Positions 1-6,042 of a DNA stretch of 8,857 nt are shown in pieces; position 1 is the first letter of the stretch, and every line of letters begins with the position of its first letter. The notes beneath the pieces are model-generated. The model was not told where the DNA came from and did not search any database. It saw only the letters and a list, made by a program, of their open reading frames with translations. This stretch comes from Paramuribaculum sp. (GTDB taxonomy: Bacteria > Bacteroidota > Bacteroidia > Bacteroidales > Muribaculaceae), in NCBI GenBank assembly GCA_029051835.1, contig JAIDKJ010000173.1, forward strand, positions 1-8,857, in the 5' to 3' direction. Both the position numbers and the translations under genes were made by a program.

Positions 1-2
1 AA

Positions 3-44
3 GAGATCGCCCGGGTGAAAGGATTTGCCGGTCAGAGCGAGTAA
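3..44 (+). CDS. possible C-terminal tail of an upstream gene (partial)
   Basis: Frame 3 is open from the window edge and ends at a TAA at 42-44, reading EIARVKGFAGQSE. The composition looks like an ordinary protein C-terminus, and it would overlap the 3' end of the minus-strand gene by 13 bases in a convergent arrangement. With only 13 residues visible the family cannot be named, and this may be chance open frame. Confidence 0.25.
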   Translation, partial: EIARVKGFAGQSE

Positions 45-526
45 GTGATCCCCGCCACTACTCCCGGACCGACGCCCGAAGGCGTCAGAGCCACTCCGGC
101 AGCCACCCCGAGCCCCCAGCGACGTCGACGCCGGACCGACGGCAGAGCCACAACGCTGTTGACCACACGGTCCTCGCCATAGATGCGCAGGCTGTCGAGC
201 CGCGGACGGAAGCCGCTCACCCAGGCCTCATAGCGGTCGCCGTCATAGTGCAGACTCTCGGTCGGAAGCCTCACGTCAACGCTGTCGGCCACCGCACTGC
301 AACTGTCGGCAGCCACGCGGACAAAGATCGTATCGGCCTTTTGCCGTCCGACAGCCACCGGACGCTCCACAACAACAGTGTCGCGCAGCGTCAGAGTATC
401 GCGCACTATCTCCACCTGGCCGCACGCTGCTCCGTGCCGCTCCGCACCGGCCATCAGCAGTCCGGCCGCAAAACCTGCCGTGGCGGCCAACACCGCCACT
501 GCCATATATCTCAGAAATTCCATCAT
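32..526 (-). CDS. small membrane-anchored protein of unknown function (DUF6808-like)
   Basis: About 164 residues. The N-terminus is a hydrophobic anchor or signal segment (MAVAVLAATAGFAAGLLMAG, roughly residues 8-27). It is followed by a short polar stretch with the repeated RDT motif (VEIVRDTLTLRDTVVVERPV), a beta-rich middle (YDGDRYEAWVSGFRPRLDSL), a basic RRRRWG cluster, and a Gly/Val-rich end, VVAGITYSL. This order (anchor, RDTVVV, RRWGxG tail) is what I recall of small Bacteroidota proteins in the DUF6808 group; the family name is from memory and unchecked. Function is unknown; an inner-membrane anchor with a periplasmic body is the simplest reading. The frame stays open upstream to 631, but that would run through both promoters, so I start it at the ATG-ATG pair at 526/523. 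An in-frame ATG at 505 is a possible alternative. It is divergent from tsaD. Confidence 0.72.
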   Translation of the reverse strand: MMEFLRYMAVAVLAATAGFAAGLLMAGAERHGAACGQVEIVRDTLTLRDTVVVERPVAVGRQKADTIFVRVAADSCSAVADSVDVRLPTESLHYDGDRYEAWVSGFRPRLDSLRIYGEDRVVNSVVALPSVRRRRRWGLGVAAGVALTPSGVGPGVVAGITYSL

Positions 527-534
527 AACGGCCG

Positions 535-565
535 CAAAATTAGCTCCGTCAGGCACCCTTGTCAA
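535..565 (-). promoter_or_regulatory. Bacteroidota-type promoter of the minus-strand membrane protein gene
   Basis: Read on the minus strand, GTTG (TTG at 565-563) is followed by exactly 20 bases and TAATTTTG (542-535), a full match to the TAnnTTTG -7 element. Transcription should start a few bases downstream, around 528-531. That is almost at the ATG-ATG start (526/523), so the mRNA would be nearly leaderless. Confidence 0.6.
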
Positions 566-571
566 CGCGCA

Positions 572-603
572 TTTGTCGCATTGACGCCAAAAAGCTAACT
601 TTG
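572..603 (+). promoter_or_regulatory. Bacteroidota-type promoter of tsaD
   Basis: TTTG at 572-575, a 20-base spacer, then TAACTTTG at 596-603 match the Bacteroidota -33 (TTTG) and -7 (TAnnTTTG) elements completely. The predicted transcription start near 607-610 gives tsaD a leader of about 27-30 bases. Its -33 box lies only 6 bases from that of the opposing promoter. Confidence 0.7.
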
Positions 604-636
604 CACCGCAGAAACAGAATATAATCTCCACCGATT

Positions 637-1653
637 ATGAGCATCAACATATTGGGCATAGAGTCATCGTGCGACGACACCTCGGCGGCCGTCATCTCCG
701 ACGGCTTGCTCCTATCCAACGTCATAGCCTCCCAGGCCGTCCACGAGGAATACGGCGGCGTAGTGCCCGAACTGGCATCAAGAGCACATCAGCAGAACAT
801 CGTCCCGGTGGTCGACGCCGCCCTTAAGCGCGCATCGCTCAAGCCCTCCGACCTGTCGGCCATCGCGTTCACCCGTGGCCCCGGACTGCTCGGATCGCTC
901 CTTGTCGGCACATCGTTTGCCAAAGGCATGTCGCTCGGACTCCGCATTCCGATCATCGACGTGAACCATCTTCACGCCCACGTGCTGTCGCACTTCATCC
1001 GCCACAACCCCGACGACCGTGTGCCGGAATTCCCCTACCTGTGCCTGCTCGTTTCGGGCGGCAACAGCCAGATAATCCTCGTGCGCTCCCACTCCGACAT
1101 GGAGATCCTCGGACAGACCATCGACGATGCCGCCGGAGAGGCGTTCGACAAGTGTGCCAAAGTGATGGGACTCCCCTACCCCGGAGGCCCCCACATCGAC
1201 CGGCTCGCGGCGCAGGGCGACCCGCTGCGGTTCAAATTCGCCAAGCCACATATAGCCGGACTCGACTACAGCTTCAGCGGACTGAAGACCTCGTTTCTCT
1301 ACACACTCCGCGACGCCCTCGCCGGCGATCCCGGATTTATCGAAGCCAACAAGGCCGATCTGGCCGCATCGCTGCAGCACACCATCATAGAGATACTCAT
1401 CGGCAAGCTCCGCAAAGCCATCCGACAGACGCGGGTGTCGACCGTGGCCATCGGCGGAGGCGTTTCGGCCAATTCGGGAGTGCGCGATGCCGTCGCGCAG
1501 CTCTGCCGCGAAGAGGGCGTAGAAGCATTCATACCGCAGCGAGCGTTCACCACCGACAACGCCGCCATGGTAGCCATAGCCGGACACTTCAAGTATCTCG
1601 ACAAGGATTTCTGCTCCTACTCAGAGGCCCCGTTCGCGCGCGTCACCGTCTGA
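637..1653 (+). CDS. tsaD: tRNA N6-adenosine threonylcarbamoyltransferase TsaD
   Basis: 338 residues, the usual family length. TsaD (Kae1/Gcp/YgjD) transfers the threonylcarbamoyl group from TC-AMP to A37 of ANN-decoding tRNAs, giving t6A; in bacteria it works in the cytoplasm with TsaB and TsaE. Visible hallmarks are the N-terminal ESSCDDTSAA of the ASKHA fold (residues 9-18), the metal-binding HLHAH (His111 and His115), the phosphate-loop VSGGNSQ (139-145), DDAAGEAFDK (163-172), YSFSGLKT (211-218), GGGVSANS (273-280), and the third metal ligand in TTDNAAM (Asp307). All key residues are present, so it should be active. The ATG at 637 fits both the family N-terminus and the promoter at 572-603; there is no Shine-Dalgarno sequence. 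cinA follows after 63 bases with no promoter or terminator seen between them, so co-transcription is likely. Confidence 0.97.
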   Translation: MSINILGIESSCDDTSAAVISDGLLLSNVIASQAVHEEYGGVVPELASRAHQQNIVPVVDAALKRASLKPSDLSAIAFTRGPGLLGSLLVGTSFAKGMSLGLRIPIIDVNHLHAHVLSHFIRHNPDDRVPEFPYLCLLVSGGNSQIILVRSHSDMEILGQTIDDAAGEAFDKCAKVMGLPYPGGPHIDRLAAQGDPLRFKFAKPHIAGLDYSFSGLKTSFLYTLRDALAGDPGFIEANKADLAASLQHTIIEILIGKLRKAIRQTRVSTVAIGGGVSANSGVRDAVAQLCREEGVEAFIPQRAFTTDNAAMVAIAGHFKYLDKDFCSYSEAPFARVTV

Positions 1654-1716
1654 TCCCCGGGCCGCCACAGTCATGCATACCCACACCATATCGTCCTACA
1701 GCTGAAACATACATCA

Positions 1717-2967
1717 ATGAAAACCACCATAATCGTTATCGGCGACGAATTGCTCATAGGTCAGGTCACCGACACCAACAGCGGCATGATAGCCCGCCTC
1801 ATGGCTCCCCACGGATGGGAGGTGGAACAAGTGATGACCGTGGCCGACGAGCCGCAGGCCATACGCGAGGCCATCTGCCGGGCGCTCGACTCAACGCCCG
1901 TGGTGCTCACCACCGGCGGACTCGGCCCCACCAAGGACGATATCACCAAAGCCGTGCTCACCGGCATATTCGGCGGCGAGCTGCGCGAGGATCCCGAAGT
2001 GCTGGCCAACGTGCGCGACGTTGTCGAGCGCCGCGGCCTTAAACTCAACGACCTCACCGCCGCACAGGCCATCGTGCCTACATCGTGCCGCGTGATACAA
2101 AACCGCGTGGGCACCGCTCCGCTGATGTGGTTCGAACGCCCCGACGGCCATATACTCGTGGCCATGCCCGGAGTGCCGTTCGAAACCCGCGAGATGTTCT
2201 CCTCGGCAGTATTGCCCATGCTCCTTGAGCGGTTCCCCTCGCCCGACCATATAGAGCACCGCACTCTCGTCGTGGCCGACATTTCGGAGTCGGCGCTGGC
2301 CACACGCCTCGCCCACTGGGAGAGCGCGCTCCCTCCCTACGCCCATCTGGCCTACCTCCCGAAGCCCGGAGTGGTCAGGCTCCGCATCGACGGACGCCAC
2401 ACCGATGCCGGATTTCTGAAAAAAGAGATCGACCGCCTGGCCGACGAACTCGCCGTTCTTGCCGGCGACAACCTCATGTGCCGCGGCGACATCACACCGG
2501 CCAGATGCCTGCTCGACATGCTTGTCCGGCGCCACCTGACAGTCGGCACCGCCGAAAGCTGCACCGGAGGCAACATAGCCCACGTCATCACCTCCGAACC
2601 CGGAAGCTCGGCGGCCATGCTCGGCGGCGTGGTGTCATACTCCAACGAAGTGAAGCGACATCTGCTCGGGGTGAGCGAAGCCTCGCTCGAAGCCCACGGC
2701 GCCGTGAGCATTCCCGTTGTCAAAGAGATGGCTTCGGGCGCACGCAAAGCGCTCGGATGCGACATCGCCATGGCCACAAGCGGCATTGCAGGTCCGGGCG
2801 GAGCCGTACCCGGCAAACCGGTCGGAACAGTCTGCATCGCCGTAGCCACACCCTGGGGGATGTGGGCCGACACATTCCATTTCCCCGGCAACCGCGAGCG
2901 CGTCATCGACCGCGCCACCACAACCGCCATCATCCGCGCCATCCGCGAGCTTCAGTCCCACCCCTGA
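1717..2967 (+). CDS. cinA: CinA-family protein (MoCF-like domain plus NMN deamidase domain)
   Basis: 416 residues with the classic two-domain layout. Residues 1-170 form the COG1058 (molybdopterin-binding-like) domain, with GDELLIGQVTDTNS (9-22), TTGGLGPTKDD (65-75) and MPGVPFE (150-156). Residues 260-416 form the CinA/PncC domain, with TAESCTGG (278-285), EPGSSAAMLGGVVSYSNEVK (294-313) and ATSGIAGPGG (353-362) followed by KPVGTVCIA. The C-terminal domain of this family deamidates nicotinamide mononucleotide to nicotinate mononucleotide, which recycles NMN released by NAD-dependent DNA ligase; the N-terminal domain of some homologues hydrolyses ADP-ribose. Conserved motifs of both domains are intact. 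The competence-linked gene name is historical and implies nothing about transformation here. It lies 63 bases after tsaD, probably in the same transcript. The leader is A/C-rich without a Shine-Dalgarno sequence. Confidence 0.95.
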   Translation: MKTTIIVIGDELLIGQVTDTNSGMIARLMAPHGWEVEQVMTVADEPQAIREAICRALDSTPVVLTTGGLGPTKDDITKAVLTGIFGGELREDPEVLANVRDVVERRGLKLNDLTAAQAIVPTSCRVIQNRVGTAPLMWFERPDGHILVAMPGVPFETREMFSSAVLPMLLERFPSPDHIEHRTLVVADISESALATRLAHWESALPPYAHLAYLPKPGVVRLRIDGRHTDAGFLKKEIDRLADELAVLAGDNLMCRGDITPARCLLDMLVRRHLTVGTAESCTGGNIAHVITSEPGSSAAMLGGVVSYSNEVKRHLLGVSEASLEAHGAVSIPVVKEMASGARKALGCDIAMATSGIAGPGGAVPGKPVGTVCIAVATPWGMWADTFHFPGNRERVIDRATTTAIIRAIRELQSHP

Positions 2968-2991
2968 CCACCCCTTTTGACCGCATCGCAA

Positions 2992-3006
2992 ACTGCATTA
3001 TGCAGT
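2992..3006. repeat. 15-base palindrome downstream of cinA
   Basis: ACTGCATTATGCAGT is a perfect palindrome around a single central T, 25 bases after the cinA stop. It has no following T-tract on the plus strand, so it is a poor intrinsic terminator. It could be a protein-binding site or chance. It lies about 110 bases upstream of the protease promoter. The rest of the 2968-3183 gap holds only that promoter. Confidence 0.35.
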
Positions 3007-3115
3007 AGCATCCTGAACACCCGTCGGCAACCTCTATAAGCCAGCGGGGATAACTCCTCACATTCACACTTGCGTATCAAAAACGCTATCTTAACATCAT
3101 TCAACTTCTTTTCGC

Positions 3116-3147
3116 CTTGTTTTTCTGATTTTTTATCAATACATTTG
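3116..3147 (+). promoter_or_regulatory. Bacteroidota-type promoter of the protease/barrel operon
   Basis: CTTG (TTG at 3117-3119), a 20-base spacer and TACATTTG (3140-3147) match the Bacteroidota consensus, with the same spacing as the other two promoters in this window. The predicted start near 3151-3154 gives a leader of about 30 A/C-rich bases before the ATG at 3184. No such element occurs before the two downstream barrel genes, so this one probably drives all three. Confidence 0.65.
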
Positions 3148-3183
3148 CGACTGTCCACTAACAATCAACAAAACTAACCGATC

Positions 3184-4617
3184 ATGAAAACCAATCTCCT
3201 CGTGGCCTTATCCACCGCGACCTTGCTGTTTTCCTGCAATGACAGCATCTCCGAGCCGCCCTCTCCCCCAGAAGAGCCGTCCCGAGCCTCTATCACCACG
3301 ATCCTCCCCGACACGTCATCCACAGTCACCCAGGCCAAGGCAATGCAGATTGCCCTGACCCAACTCGCTCCACAAGGCTCTCGAGCCGCCGAAAAAGAGA
3401 TCCAGTCCGTCGAAAGTCTGACCGACAGCCTTGGAACCACACAGATGTATATCGTCAACTTCGCCAATAACCGGGGCTTTGTCATAGTGTCAGCATCAAA
3501 GGACTATCTCCCGGTTATCGCAGAAAGCGACCACGGCAATTTCGACATCAACAACATCTCGCCCGACCATCCGGTAAACCTATGGCTCGCAGAGCAGAAA
3601 TTCAGGATCAGCCACGCCGATTCATTCGATCCCGAAGTGAAAGCGTCGATCGCATCGCTATGGACCTCCCTCGACACGGATAAGAAAGAGATCATATCGG
3701 ATTCGAGAAGCGGAGCGCCCGACAAGCCGCAGGTCTTCTACGACAGCCTTGCACGATGGTCGATGGATTCCAATATCACGGTATACCTCTACGAAGACTA
3801 TATGAGGACTTCGGAATATGAAAACCTGTCGCCAATGATCAAGAGCGAAATCCAGTCGCAGCTGCTGCAATGGGGCAACGGAAACTACGGATCCATAGAA
3901 AGCTCCACAATCGTTCTGCGCAGAGAGATAAGCCAGTATACTCGGACACAATTACTAACGACAAAATGGCATCAGGATATTCCTTTCAACATGTATGTAC
4001 CAAACGCTTGGCCTTTGGGCTGTTCAACAATAGCTGTCGGCCAAATCATGTATTTTCACAAGTATCCGTCATCCTTCAACTGGAATGAGATTCTGGATAA
4101 CGGCTTTTGTGATGCTACCGAAAGATTCCTGTATCATTTAGGCGACAACATGGGAGCAGTCTTTTCCCATGATGGAACTCCCTGCGACAACCTCGATGCA
4201 AAGGCATATCTTGAAAGGAATGGATATAAAGTGACATATCAGAATTACGACACGGAAGGCGTCCTCAAGGAAGTGTCAAAAAGATTTCCTGTATTTATTT
4301 GCGGACAAGACTACACTGCGAAAAAAGCACACGCCTGGGTATGTGACGGATATGAGCGTGGACAGAACGGATATGAAATCCGTGTCATGACGATTGATTA
4401 TCGTCCGGAAGCCTCTATCATTCCAGATCTTATGATCGAAGCATACAAGAAATACACTCAAACATCATACACACCTTTACGTTTCCACTACAACTGGGGA
4501 GCTAAGGGGTTGTATGACGCATATTTCGACGATACCAATATAAAGATAAATTTAGACAATGGAGAAAGCCGTAACTATAAAGACCACCGAGTCACATTGT
4601 ACATCCGGCCTCTATAA
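3184..4617 (+). CDS. C10-family (streptopain-like) cysteine peptidase, predicted lipoprotein
   Basis: 477 residues. The N-terminus is a lipoprotein signal with lipobox LFSC (Cys18), so the mature protein is probably lipid-anchored at the cell envelope. Residues 48-125 resemble the Spi/C10 propeptide: QAKAMQIALTQL, then YIVNFANNRGFVIVSASKDY and LPVIAESDHGNFD. The catalytic domain starts near residue 255 (LLTTKWHQDIPFN). Cys280 in PLGCSTIAVGQIMYFHKYP is the predicted nucleophile, His383 in AHAWVCDGY the general base, and Asn437 in FHYNWGAKGLYDAYF completes the site. The motif around the Cys differs from the common GCVATAMAQ form, but the catalytic residues are kept. There is no long C-terminal extension or type IX sorting domain, so it is compact beside prtT-like members. 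C10 enzymes cleave host or bacterial proteins after removal of the propeptide; the substrate here is unknown. GC content falls along the gene from about 60% to about 40%. Two barrel genes follow in the same operon. Confidence 0.88.
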   Translation: MKTNLLVALSTATLLFSCNDSISEPPSPPEEPSRASITTILPDTSSTVTQAKAMQIALTQLAPQGSRAAEKEIQSVESLTDSLGTTQMYIVNFANNRGFVIVSASKDYLPVIAESDHGNFDINNISPDHPVNLWLAEQKFRISHADSFDPEVKASIASLWTSLDTDKKEIISDSRSGAPDKPQVFYDSLARWSMDSNITVYLYEDYMRTSEYENLSPMIKSEIQSQLLQWGNGNYGSIESSTIVLRREISQYTRTQLLTTKWHQDIPFNMYVPNAWPLGCSTIAVGQIMYFHKYPSSFNWNEILDNGFCDATERFLYHLGDNMGAVFSHDGTPCDNLDAKAYLERNGYKVTYQNYDTEGVLKEVSKRFPVFICGQDYTAKKAHAWVCDGYERGQNGYEIRVMTIDYRPEASIIPDLMIEAYKKYTQTSYTPLRFHYNWGAKGLYDAYFDDTNIKINLDNGESRNYKDHRVTLYIRPL

Positions 4618-4644
4618 ACGATTCCAAATCCATAAGAACGCGCA

Positions 4645-5247
4645 ATGAAAAGAATCCTAACTTTAACTGTAATTGTCGTCTGCACCCTATGCCAAATTAA
4701 GGCCGTCGACTTCAGCGACGACCGCGGCATTACAGCCTCAGCATTTTTCGGCTGCAGCCATTATCATATAAAGATCACTTACGGTGGATATTGGGAAAGT
4801 GACGACTACCATCCTGTAATCACACCCCGGATAGGATATCGTTTCAATTCCGCTTGGGAAGCTGGCCTGCTGTATCGCTATGAAGGGCAAAACGATGAGA
4901 ACGAGCATTATTCCGGCATAGGCGTATATGGCGAATGGAGCTTTTTGAGGTTTCCACGAGGATTCCGTTTAATTGCGGAAGCTCATATACTATACAACTT
5001 TTTTGAAGGGGATAAAGATAACGGTTGGCACGGCTCAAGCAATATGACAGAAGCAGGAGTGATGCCGTGCTTCGCATACCGTATTCCAAAGAGTTCTGTA
5101 GATATTAAACTGCGTTATCTCTTTCTTGGCTTCAACGATTCGCACCGTTTTTACAAAGGAGAAGCCCCGGGATGCCTCGGACGCGGCAACTGGATTATCG
5201 ACGCATCGCTACGGCGACTCGAAATAGGCGCATCGATCACATTCTGA
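4645..5247 (+). CDS. small outer-membrane beta-barrel protein, paralogue 1
   Basis: 200 residues. A Sec signal peptide (residues 1-20, predicted cut IKA|VDF) precedes DDRGITASAFFG. Amphipathic beta-strands alternate with polar loops: PRIGYRFNSAWEAGLLYRYE (61-80), GIGVYGEWSFLRF, FRLIAEAHILYNFF, VDIKLRYLFLGFN, and a last strand IGASITF ending in Phe, the usual terminal residue of outer-membrane barrels. The length suits an eight-stranded barrel. No named family was recognised and the function is unknown. It starts 27 bases after the protease stop with no promoter between, so co-transcription is likely. It is paralogous to the next gene: identical signal-peptide length, shared VDF(S/G)DDRG start, shared YGEWSFLRF, and identical last 28 residues. 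Cys142 and Cys177 are conserved in both. The coding sequence is AT-richer than its neighbours (about 47% GC in a sampled stretch). Confidence 0.82.
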   Translation: MKRILTLTVIVVCTLCQIKAVDFSDDRGITASAFFGCSHYHIKITYGGYWESDDYHPVITPRIGYRFNSAWEAGLLYRYEGQNDENEHYSGIGVYGEWSFLRFPRGFRLIAEAHILYNFFEGDKDNGWHGSSNMTEAGVMPCFAYRIPKSSVDIKLRYLFLGFNDSHRFYKGEAPGCLGRGNWIIDASLRRLEIGASITF

Positions 5248-5279
5248 TGTCCAACCACCCGCGCCCGTCCGCTCCCATC
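5167..5279 (+). repeat. 113-bp perfect direct repeat, copy 1
   Basis: Bases 5167-5279 are identical, base for base, to 5853-5965 (offset 686). The unit covers the last 26 sense codons and stop of the first barrel gene plus 32 untranslated bases. One mismatch (5166/5852) bounds it on the left and another (5280/5966) on the right, followed by four more matching bases. Confidence 0.97.
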
Positions 5280-5318
5280 TAACCAATCATCACAAACTGA
5301 CAAAACACCATCTCCATC

Positions 5319-5933
5319 ATGAAAAAACTAACAATCCTATTGATAATGGTGCTTGGACTATCCGTCCATGCATCAGCCGTCGACTTCGGCGACGACCGTG
5401 GTGTCACGGTAACGGCACTCTTCGGAATCAGCCAGAACCATAGCTCATACAATCACTACAGCGACAATCATTATGATCTGGTAGCCTCACCGCGTATCGG
5501 CTACAGATTCAACTCTACCTGGGAGGCCGGAGCGCTCTTCCGATATGAGAAATCCGGAAAATATGATCATTACATTGGTGCCGGAATATACGGCGAATGG
5601 AGCTTTTTGAGATTTGCTTCCGGACTTCGACTCATAACCGAAGCACATGCAACGTTTAATGCATATAGTTCAGACGCGGATGTAGTATCTGTCAACGAGT
5701 TCGGACATGTCTATCCGCAGAACAAGGACATGACAGAGATCGGGTTTACTCCATGCATAGCCTATCGCATCGCCAATAGTCCGGTAGACCTGAAACTGCG
5801 TTATCTCTTCCTCGGCTTCAACCATTCGGAGCGTGAATACAAGTCCGAAGCGCCGGGATGCCTCGGACGCGGCAACTGGATTATCGACGCATCGCTACGG
5901 CGACTCGAAATAGGCGCATCGATCACATTCTGA
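5319..5933 (+). CDS. small outer-membrane beta-barrel protein, paralogue 2
   Basis: 204 residues. A signal peptide (1-20, predicted cut ASA|VDF) is followed by DDRGVTVTALFG and strand-loop-strand segments matching paralogue 1: ASPRIGYRFNSTWEAGALFR (57-76), GAGIYGEWSFLRF, LRLITEAHATFNAY, VDLKLRYLFLGFN, and a C-terminal IGASITF ending in Phe. Loops differ most: residues 38-54 are rich in His, Tyr, Ser and Asn, and residues 117-137 carry an insertion relative to paralogue 1. This is what is expected if surface loops diverge on a kept scaffold. Cys146 and Cys181 have the same 35-residue spacing as in paralogue 1. It lies 71 bases after the first barrel gene, with an A/C-rich leader and no recognisable promoter, and is last in the operon before a strong terminator. 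Function and ligand are unknown. Confidence 0.82.
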   Translation: MKKLTILLIMVLGLSVHASAVDFGDDRGVTVTALFGISQNHSSYNHYSDNHYDLVASPRIGYRFNSTWEAGALFRYEKSGKYDHYIGAGIYGEWSFLRFASGLRLITEAHATFNAYSSDADVVSVNEFGHVYPQNKDMTEIGFTPCIAYRIANSPVDLKLRYLFLGFNHSEREYKSEAPGCLGRGNWIIDASLRRLEIGASITF

Positions 5934-5965
5934 TGTCCAACCACCCGCGCCCGTCCGCTCCCATC
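5853..5965 (+). repeat. 113-bp perfect direct repeat, copy 2
   Basis: Second copy of the unit at 5167-5279, covering the last 26 sense codons and stop of the second barrel gene and 32 bases beyond it. The copies lie in the same orientation 686 bases apart, so recombination between them would remove exactly one gene unit. Confidence 0.97.
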
Positions 5966-5979
5966 CAACCCTCGAAAAC

Positions 5980-6021
5980 AAGGCCCTGCGTCGCTGACTG
6001 AATCATGGACGCAGGGCCTTT
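5980..6021. terminator. bidirectional intrinsic terminator between convergent genes
   Basis: AAGGCCCTGCGTC at 5980-5992 pairs perfectly with GACGCAGGGCCTT at 6008-6020, a 13-bp GC-rich stem with a 15-base loop. Read on the minus strand it is followed by a T-rich stretch (TGTTTTC); on the plus strand by T-G-CTATGCTTT, a weaker tract. It sits between the end of the barrel operon and the end of the convergent S9 peptidase gene and can serve both. Confidence 0.88.
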
Positions 6022-6042
6022 GCTATGCTTTATGCAGGCGGA

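Noticed and set aside
527..631. Longer N-terminus for the minus-strand membrane protein (start at 631)
   Set aside because: It would place 35 extra residues ahead of the hydrophobic anchor and run through both promoters; the ATG-ATG at 526/523 sits just after a consensus promoter.
778..1587. 269-residue minus-strand open frame opposite tsaD
   Set aside because: It lies fully inside tsaD, which has all family motifs; its translation is low-complexity and matches no family. High GC lowers stop-codon frequency on the opposite strand.
1041..2042. 333-residue plus-strand open frame across the tsaD-cinA junction
   Set aside because: The translation is dominated by Arg, His, Pro and Gln, the signature of a shifted frame in GC-rich DNA, and it overlaps two solid genes.
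1891..2583. 230-residue minus-strand frame inside cinA
   Set aside because: Antisense shadow of a well-supported gene, with no motif and no promoter.
2952..3164. 70-residue minus-strand frame in the cinA-protease gap
   Set aside because: It covers the protease promoter and the cinA end, has no hydrophobic or domain pattern, and no promoter of its own.
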